Below, one piece after another: positions 56,573-64,000 of a DNA stretch of 64,000 nucleotides (its first letter is position 1; every line of letters begins with the position of its first letter). The stretch is from Lepus europaeus (taxonomy: Eukaryota > Chordata > Mammalia > Lagomorpha > Leporidae): assembly GCF_033115175.1 (NCBI RefSeq), contig NC_084834.1, positions 13,055,294 to 13,119,293 of the forward strand. Reading direction: 5' to 3'. A program made the position numbers and the translations under genes. Below the pieces are notes generated by a model. That model did no database searches, was not told the origin of the DNA, and saw only the letters and a program-made list of their open reading frames with translations.

Positions 56573-57710
56573 AGGGCCGGCGCCCTGGGAGGCTGAGAAA
56601 TGTCACCTCCCTGGGGTCTGCAGAGAACCCACTTTCCTAATCACCACAACTGCCACAAGATCAAGTGTGGCAGAGAAGCACCTGTGCCAGCAAGCACAGC
56701 CCACCCATCGCACCCATTGCACCTACCCTCACACGGCACGGACTCACGTGGCCCTCAGCCCATATCTACGCTACATTTTTGCTCAGAGAAGGAACTGAGG
56801 AAACTGGCAAGATGTGCCACAGTCCTGCCTTCAGAGTCTCAACTCCAGATTGCCCAGTGGAGTTGGGGCCCAAGCTGAAAATCGGGCAATCCCTAAAGGT
56901 CTAGGGTTGGGTCCAGCAGAGACACACGCGCCCAGGCCAGTCGAGGCTCCAGGACCCTCCCTGTGCCCCGCACTCACTCACCGCTCATGTTGGCCTGCTG
57001 TGGAGCCCAGGAATGGGACCCTCTGCAGCTGCCTTGTGCCCTCAGAGCCAAGCATGACAGGGCAACCGGGCATCCAGCTCTGGCCAGGCACATGGAGCAG
57101 CTGATGACACTGTGTTCAGGTGGGATGCCTCCTCTCTAGCAGCTGCTGTGATGTGCCTGGAGCCTGAACAAAGTTTGAAAGAGTCAGGAATGGGGCAGAG
57201 GGTCTGTGTCCCAGCCCGGCCCTGCTGTGCCCCTTGCTACCCTGCACGTCCCTATGCTCCCATGGTAACACGCCTGTCCACCAGCCAAGCTGCAGATGCT
57301 CTGGCAGACACGCTCCTGTGCGGGTTTATCTTCAAGACACTGGCTGACCAAGGAAGGCCAGGTGCCCACGGAAGGATCACGGGCACTCACAGGCCTGACA
57401 GCCAGGAGCTGCAGTCCCTTCGTCCCTCCCTCCTCACCTGGGGGCCACTGGAACTTGCAGTCCTGGCTCACCAGCTGTGGGAGGCCAGCTCCTTGATCAA
57501 GCTCAGCCCACACGCTCAAAGACTGGAACCCCAGAGCTTCTGCAGGATGTCTGCATAGATCGTGCCTGGGGCCCTATCCTTTACAGAGCAATAGCAGACA
57601 AATCATCTAAGTTTCTTGAAAGAGGCTGCTTGGCCTCCCCTGGTGAACAGTCCTGGATACATTGTTTTGCAAAGCTGAAATGTAAGTTTTCCAAGATCCA
57701 CCTTTGGTAA
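56573..57710. other. GC-rich block, not recognised
   Basis: It begins with ggccggcgcc (the CSINE head motif) but does not continue as a SINE. About 1.1 kb of GC-rich DNA follows with overlapping open frames, including plus 57112-57558 (148 codons) and minus 57519-57184. No domain or splice-bounded model is recognised. It could be a decayed pseudogene or an unknown GC-rich repeat. Confidence 0.35.
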
Positions 57711-58219
57711 AGAATAAAATAAGTACACCAAGTGTCATGAGGGCTTTGTTCTATCTAGAATCTGCAAAGCAAGACAATATAACAAAATACATTCCTCAGG
57801 AACTTTCTCACACAATTAGGGAAACACTGGGTATCACAGAGGCAGAATCAGAATTCAGTGGGGCCATAACACACACCCAACCATCTATTTGCTTTCCCAG
57901 TCAATGCTATCACTGCTGTGCTGGAGAACCTTCAAGGCAAGCTGAGATAAACTATCTTAGCAAATTAGGTAAAACGGGAGTCAAAGAACTATGAACAGAA
58001 ACATCCTTTCTGGATGACTAGATCCATTTCCCAGCTCCTAGCCACAAAATCCAGAAAATAATAAGAAACCTGAAAATCAACACATTGGCTGGGCATCTTA
58101 ATCGCCCACCTAACGGGAGATACCCACCTGGTGGTTCACCCATCCTGGAATCAGAATTCAGCCAGCTAGGCTCGTGACTCCTGGAACTGTACGTGATACA
58201 TCCAAGCACATATACTTCT
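57711..58219. other. Unassigned sequence
   Basis: No repeat named. A 96-codon plus frame (57704-57994) has no recognisable motif. Confidence 0.4.
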
Positions 58220-58222
58220 TTT

Positions 58223-58541
58223 TTAAAGATTTATTTATTTATTTGAATAAATATTTGACACTGCGAGAGGAGAAGCACACAGAGAGAGGTCTTCCATCCA
58301 CTGGTTCACTCCCAAATTGGCCGCAATGGTGAGAACTTCACCGATCCGAAGCCAGGAGCTTCTTCCAGGTCTCCCACACAGGTACAGGAGCTCAAGGACT
58401 TGGGCCATCTTCTTACTGCTTTGCCAGGCCACAGCAGTGAGCTGGATCAGAGTGGAGCAGCCAGGTATCAAACCGGCGCCCATATGGGATGCCAGCACTT
58501 TAGACCAGGGCAGTAACCCACTATGCCACAGTGCCGGCCCC
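58223..58541 (-). mobile_element. CSINE (full length)
   Basis: Reverse: aaagatttatttatttattt, gcacacagagagaggtcttc, ccgaagccaggagcttcttc, ending ccacagtgccggcccc. Confidence 0.94.
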
Positions 58542-59028
58542 TATACCTTTTACAATATACAATTTGAAGTACACTTATAACATACAAAATACAATGTATA
58601 ATACTTACAAAAACAATTTATAATATAAAATATAGCATTTCATTGGTAAGATACAATATAATACACGATTTGTTTTTCCTTCCATCTAGTTCCTGAAGGC
58701 CTGAGTGTCCCTGACATGTGGCTGGGACCTGTGGCCAACAGAAGATCAGGGAGACTAAAATACAACTCTTGAAAACTCAGTGAACCTGACAAAACGTGTA
58801 TCCCCAGGAAACAAGGAAAAAAAGAGAACAGACTCAAGGGATTTAGCCACAGAAATGACAGAAAGCACACTACTACCAACCTTACCAAAAACATAATATT
58901 AAAAAAAAATAAAAGAACACTATGGAAACACCAAGGCACAAGAATTTGGTGACCCTAAGCACTCTTAACACTTTATAAGCATTTACCCACCTACTTAAAA
59001 ACTTCATAACAAAATAAATAGCTTTCAC
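58542..59028. other. AT-rich low-complexity and unassigned sequence
   Basis: 58545-58665 is ATAA/TACA-rich. The rest is unassigned. Confidence 0.5.
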
Positions 59029-59358
59029 AGCCGCCGTTGTGGGTCGGTGGGTTAATCCTCTGCCTGCAGTGCCTGCATCCCATGTGGGCACCGGTTCTAG
59101 TCCCAGCTGCTCCTCTTCTGATCCAGCTCTCTGCTATGGTTTGGGAAAGCAGGGGAAGATGGCTCAAGTCCTTGGGCCCCTGCAGTCGTGCAGGAGACAG
59201 GGAGAAGCTCCTGGCTCCTGGCTTCGGATCGGCACAGCTCCAGCTGCTGCAGCCATTTGGGGAGTGAACCAGCAGATAGAAGGCCTTTCTCTCTGTCTCT
59301 CCCTCTCACTGTCTGTAACTCTGCCTCTCAAATAAAATAAATAAATAAATAAATACAA
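59029..59358 (+). mobile_element. CSINE (full length)
   Basis: Forward: cagccgccgttgtgggtcgg, ctctgcctgcagtgcctgca, ccgatc-type core and (AAAT)n tail. Confidence 0.94.
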
Positions 59359-59947
59359 CCTTAAAAAATAGTTTCCTAACATTTTACTCTGTGGATGCAG
59401 CAGAATTTACTACTTACTTATATATTATTCTTTTCCATGTATATATTATTCCTAACTTCATTTGTCCTCCCTCATCAGAAGGAAGACATGCTCAGTTTTG
59501 AAAAAGTGTAAATCACAATCACTCAAAAAGGAGAGGATAAAAGCCACCATAACACCTTCACTAGAATTATCATCCCAACGTTGAGGAATACCTTCTGTGC
59601 ATATATCCCCTTCTTCATTACAACTAAGGTGATTTTAAACATCTTTGCAGGTCAATGTTTGTTTGCATTCCTATTTCTTTAGAGTAGAAGATTGCAGAAT
59701 AAGTGGCTCATAAAGTACTAACTGTTTTGTGATCCTAGAATGTAATATCTAATTTCCTTCGGGAGCATTTCTTTCAATGCTGTTTTTCTCAATGCAACCC
59801 CAGATTACTAAGAGTCTGAAGCTAAACCAGCAAATTGTAAGGCTCCAAATCAATCATACACACATGTGACATCCTAGGAGCAGTAAGTCTCCCTTTTCAT
59901 GGTCGCAGCCCAGGCAGGCTGCCAGGTGTCATCCCTGTGAGAGCCCA
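59359..59947. other. Intergenic sequence, nothing recognised
   Basis: AT-rich and unassigned. Confidence 0.5.
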
Positions 59948-60110
59948 CAGCAGTAGAAGATGGCCCAAGGTCATTGCGGCCAACTCCGGAGTGAACCAGT
60001 GGATGGAAGACCTCTCTCTCTCTCTCTGTCTCTCTCTCTCTCTCTGTGTGTGTGTATGTAGCTCTGACTTTTAAATAAATCAATAAATCTTTATTAAAAA
60101 ATGAAAAAAA
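59948..60110 (+). mobile_element. CSINE with internal deletion
   Basis: Forward: acagcagtagaagatggccc joined directly to attgcggccaactccggagt, then a long CT/GT tract and aataaatcaataaatct tail. The head and the middle are missing. Confidence 0.88.
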
Positions 60111-60262
60111 ATAATGAATTTGACTTTATGGAAAGCAAAACCTTAACTTGTTGAAAGGAACTTTTAAGGAAATAAAAGAGAAACTACAGATTGTCACTTT
60201 ACATGTGGACAAAAGACTTGTGCCAAGAGGTGTAAGAAGCTCTTAAAACTCAATAAGTACAG

Positions 60263-60600
60263 GGGCCGGCGCCATGGCTCACTTGGTTAATCTGCTGCCT
60301 GCAGCGCCAGCATCTCATATGGGCACCAGGTTCTAGTCCCAGTTGCTCCTCTTCCAGTCCAACTCTCTGCTGTGGCCCAGGAGGGCAGTGGAGGATTATC
60401 CAAGTGATTGGGCGCCTGCACCCATGTCAGAGACCAGGAAGAAGTACCTGGCTCCTGGCTTTGGATAGGTGTAGCTCCGGCCGTGGCAGCTATTTGGGAG
60501 GTGAACCAAAGGAAGGAAGACCTTTCTCTCTGTCTCTCTCTCACTGTCTATAACTCTATCTGTCAAATAAAAAAAATTAAATTAAATAAAAAAAAAAACC
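60263..60600 (+). mobile_element. CSINE (full length)
   Basis: Forward: gggccggcgccatggctcac to an A-rich tail. The flanks match over ctcaataag(t/a)acag at 60249-60262 and 60601-60614 with one mismatch, giving the target duplication. Confidence 0.95.
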
Positions 60601-60735
60601 CTCAATAAGAACAGGCTGGTGAAAACATGGACCAGAGATTTGAGCTGATATTTTACCAAAGCAAACATGCCAGTCAGAAATCAGCCCTGAAATGACTCTG
60701 AACATTTAGACTTTTGGGAACTAAAACCATCACCA

Positions 60736-60999
60736 GGGGCAGGCAGCAGTTAGGATGCCACGTGGGATGCCCACATTCCATGTTGGAACATCTGGATCTG
60801 AACTCTGCTCAGATTGCATGTTCCCTAATGGGAAGCCGCAGTGGTCCTTCCTACCCAAGTGGGATACCTGGATTGAGTTCCCAAGCTCCCAGTTCAACCT
60901 GCCCCAGCCCTGGGTCTTGTAGGCATTTGGAGGGTGAACCAGCAGACTGGGGCTCTGCCTGTCTGCTTGCTCTGCTTCTCATATAAATGGAATAAACAG
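60736..60999 (+). mobile_element. CSINE (old)
   Basis: Forward: ggggcaggcagcagttagga, acccaagtgggatacctgga, gcatttggagggtgaaccag, ending cttctcatataaatggaata. Confidence 0.85.
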
Positions 61000-61177
61000 A
61001 AATGTACAAAGGTAAAGCCACCCTAAGATACTGCTGCACATTCTCTGGAGGTGGTAGAGTGCTGGAGACGATGTGAGGCATCTGGACCTGTCATTCTAAC
61101 AGTAGCTCACATGACTCTGTTTTGCTGAACAAAAGCTAACTGCTACCCTCTGCCACTAATCAGACCTGTGTTTACCT

Positions 61178-61262
61178 TAGACAAATAATGCTTACCTTAA
61201 TAGACAAATAATGCTTAATAGACAAATAATGTTTACCTTAATAGACAAATAATAGACAAATA
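61178..61262. repeat. Short AT-rich tandem repeat
   Basis: The word tagacaaataatg(ctta) recurs five times over 85 bases with variable spacers. Confidence 0.85.
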
Positions 61263-61461
61263 AAGTTCTGCATATTGGCAGGGGAAGGCTTGCATATGGG
61301 CAAGGAGAGAGCAGGAAGTATCGGAAATGGCCAAGTCATCTGGCCTGCCCCAAGCAGCATGACCAGAGGGTTGGGTTTATGACTGCAGGCTGGAAGTGGC
61401 CACTGTGACTCTAACCCTATTACTTGGCCAGAGGCCAACAGGCACTTGGCTCTGCCCTTTG

Positions 61462-61566
61462 TTCTCCTTCCTTTAAGGGCATCTGGGGAATGAATCAGTG
61501 TATAGGAGATCTCTGTCTCTCTGTCTCTGTCTGGGTCTCTGATTCTCAAACTAAATAAAGAAAAAA
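61462..61566 (+). mobile_element. CSINE 3'-end fragment (old)
   Basis: Forward: gttctccttcctttaagggc region, gcatctggggaatgaatcag, ggagatctctgtctctctg, ending aaactaaataaagaaaa. The part upstream to ~61310 may be the eroded head. Confidence 0.7.
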
Positions 61567-62828
61567 ATATAATATCCCATCTGGAGTTGGGATGCTTGTT
61601 CCCTTACTGTAGCAGAATGCCACGGAAATGGAAGGACCAGGACAGATGCATTAATAGCAATTCTGTAATCTATTATAGTACTAAGGGGAAAAGGAGTTTG
61701 CATTTCTACTTACAGAATTGTAAGAATTCAGAAATGAGAGAGAATATCAATAAAATTAAAGTCCGTGGGAAGTGTACTTTGGATTCACACCTTGAACAGG
61801 TGGGATTTGGTCAGGCAAAAGGTGAAGAGACAGCAGCACTGGACGGTGTGTAGAGGCAGAGGAGGCACAGTGTGGGGGCAGGAGGCTGTGCACATGAAGT
61901 GCATAAGCCAGCTTTAAATGGGTGTCCAATGGATTGGAAATCCAAGTGTCTGCAAGAGACTCTGGGGGTCAGTTATTCCAGCCTTCCTTCAAATGCAGGG
62001 GAAATACCCGTGGCGATGTGAGATCAGGCGGAACAGTGTGCTGGTTATTATAATAATTCACTAGTACTGAGTACCTCCTCTCTGCCAGATTCATCACTGT
62101 GTGCACTAAGAGCTGCAGTGATCCCAGCACACGGATGAGCAAACCGCACGCACAATTACATCGTTCATGCCACCCAGTTCAACAAGTAAGTGGTCTCCAA
62201 ACTCCAAAAAGTTTCTAGAATAGGGAATGAAAAGGTAAATTTATCGTGGCACAAAAATTCTTGGAATCCATGCAAACCAGCGGCATTCAAAACGTTCATG
62301 GGATTTTGTATTTGAAAGAAACTGGGCATGGGTTTCAAAATTTTTCACACCCAAACGAACATGTTTTCCTTGAGCTTTGTGGGGCCTCTTCCTAGTGTGG
62401 AGGCCACAGAAGCCACTGTGAGGTCTGAACAAGGTGACCAATGGGGCGAATAGGTGGTGAGTGCAGCATTTTGGGACACTTAAGTTTGGTAAGAGTGCAC
62501 GGGAGGTCTGGATGGAAATGGACCAGTTCCGTGTACTTTTGTTATGAGAGCAGAGCGGTAGTTGGCAGTGGACGGAAGGGTGAGAGCAGTTACCCTGTCT
62601 TTTCTGAACCTTCCTCTAAGCCCCAAGTGAGGCAGATTGTTCCTTCCCCAGCACTGCTCTGTCTTTGAATTTACTGAACTGTATTGTAATGATCATGTTC
62701 TAGGAGTATGATGAACATGTTAGACCTGAGTATTTTTCCCCAAAGTCTATCAGAATATGGACTGTCTTGTAATTTCTCTGAAATTCAGCATCTAGCCCTG
62801 GTGCATTGCTGAGCATCCAAAATATGTA
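61567..62828. other. Intergenic sequence, mostly unassigned
   Basis: No gene supported. About 62324-62400 (gggcatgggtttcaaaattt ... ccttgagctttgtgggg) resembles the mariner-type remnant at 26424-26490. Confidence 0.45.
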
Positions 62829-62876
62829 GGGGGAGCTTGTGTTGTGGTGTAGTGGGTGAAGACAGTATCTGTGAAG
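62829..62876 (+). mobile_element. CSINE head, cut by the assembly gap
   Basis: gggggagcttgtgttgtggt gtagtgggtgaag is the 5' part of a forward C-repeat. The rest falls in the N run. Confidence 0.7.
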
Positions 62877-63076
62877 NNNNNNNNNNNNNNNNNNNNNNNN
62901 NNNNNNNNNNNNNNNNNNNNNNNNNNNNNNNNNNNNNNNNNNNNNNNNNNNNNNNNNNNNNNNNNNNNNNNNNNNNNNNNNNNNNNNNNNNNNNNNNNNN
63001 NNNNNNNNNNNNNNNNNNNNNNNNNNNNNNNNNNNNNNNNNNNNNNNNNNNNNNNNNNNNNNNNNNNNNNNNNNNN
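62877..63076. other. Assembly gap (200 N)
   Basis: A run of exactly 200 N. The round number suggests a placeholder of unknown true length. Confidence 0.99.
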
Positions 63077-64000
63077 AGTGTTTGGCTTTCTATGCCTGAG
63101 AAACTCTCATGGGCTTTTTAGCCCAATCCAAATGCCTTAAGGGATGATTCTGAGACCAGAGTGCTGTTTTGGACATCTGTCATTCTATGAGTCTGCTGTG
63201 TATCCCGCTTCCCATGTTGGATCATTCTCTCCTTTTTGATTCTATCAGTTAGTATTAGCAGATACTAGTCTTATTTATGTGATCCCTTTGACACTTAATC
63301 CTATCATTATGATCAATTATGAACTGAAACTGATCACTTTGACTAGTGAAATGGCATTGGTACCTGCCACCTTGATGGGATTGAATTGAATCCCTGGGCA
63401 TGTTTCTGGCTCTACCATTAAGGGTAAGTCCGTGTGAGCATGTCCCATATTGTACATCTCTTCCCTCTCTTAATCCCACTCTTATATTTAACAGGGATCA
63501 CTTTTCAGCTAAATTTAAACACCTAAGAATAATTGTGTGTTAATTACAGAGTTCAAAAATGGTATTAAGTAGAACAAAAAAAAAACCACTAAAAGGAATA
63601 AAATACTAAGTTGTTCCTTGACAATCAGGGCAAGGGCTGATCAAGTCACCGTTTCTCATAGTGTCCATTTCACTTCAACAGGTTTTCTTTTACATGCTCA
63701 GTTAGTTGTCACCGATCAGGGAGAACATATGATATTTGTCCCTTTGGGACTGGCCTTTCACTCAGCATGATGTTTTCCAGATTTCTGCATTTTGTTGCAA
63801 ATGATTGGATTTCATTTTTCTTAATGCTGTATAGTATTCTATAGAGTACATATCCTATAATTTCTTTATCTAGTCTTCTGTTGATGGGTATTTAGGTTGA
63901 TTCCATGTCTTAACTATTGTGAATTGAGCTGCAATAAATATTGAAGTGCAGACAGTTCTTTTATTTGCCAATTTAATATCCTTTGGGGTAAACTCCAAGG
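63077..64000 (-). mobile_element. L1 (3' UTR and start of ORF2 C-terminus), runs off the window
   Basis: Minus-strand L1 whose 3' UTR matches 52103-52868 and 11440-12060 (for example gattctatcagttagtatta, catcttgatggg-type words). It continues into the ORF2 end near 63700 and the region equivalent to 12160-12370 at 63770-64000. Its 3' end lies in or left of the gap. More ORF2 probably follows to the right. Confidence 0.9.

Overview
This is mammalian, leporid (rabbit or hare) DNA. The diagnostic evidence is about forty copies of the lagomorph C-repeat SINE (CSINE). Its features are a 5' box close to GGCCGGCGCC, a tRNA-like head, a TCTCTCTCTGTC tract and an A-rich tail. Several lagomorph-type L1 3' UTRs ending in a G-rich polypurine block plus AATAAAAGTT support the same source. 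I recognise no intact host protein-coding gene. The window is repeat-dominated and non-genic as far as the sequence shows.

Layout. (1) 1-8359 is a GC- and CpG-rich tandem array with an exact 918-bp period (9.1 copies, no indels). It has a four-unit higher-order repeat of 3,672 bp. Each unit carries a 90-bp exon-like segment with good splice-site look-alikes and a perfect 15-bp inverted repeat. (2) 8360-22435 is an AT-rich series of old, diverged modules of about 700 bp. I read them as homologous to part of the 918-bp unit, so 1-22.4 kb appears to be one tandem-repeat locus with a young homogenised side and a decayed side. Into it inserted an L1 deletion derivative (10866-15472, minus strand, 17-bp target duplication), a solo ERV LTR (15544-15997, 6-bp duplication) and three CSINEs. 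(3) 22.4-32 kb is AT-rich intergenic sequence with CSINEs, a Tigger-like DNA transposon remnant and unassigned stretches. (4) 32.0-33.7 kb holds a second solo LTR (32022-32463) followed by a GC-rich block I cannot assign. (5) 33.7-62.8 kb is dense in CSINEs and 5'-truncated L1s, many with target-site duplications. It also holds two MaLR/MLT1-like LTR remnants, an old L1 ORF2 fragment, and a rearranged L1 at 52103-53499 with an inverted 5' part and a doubled 3' end. (6) 62877-63076 is a 200-base assembly gap, then an L1 tail on the minus strand to the window end.

Nothing here works together as a pathway. The most original element is the 918-bp array: its higher-order structure, exon-like core, hairpin, and relation to the flanking decayed modules. 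I do not know a named family for it. The exon reading is a hypothesis from splice-site appearance and length only.
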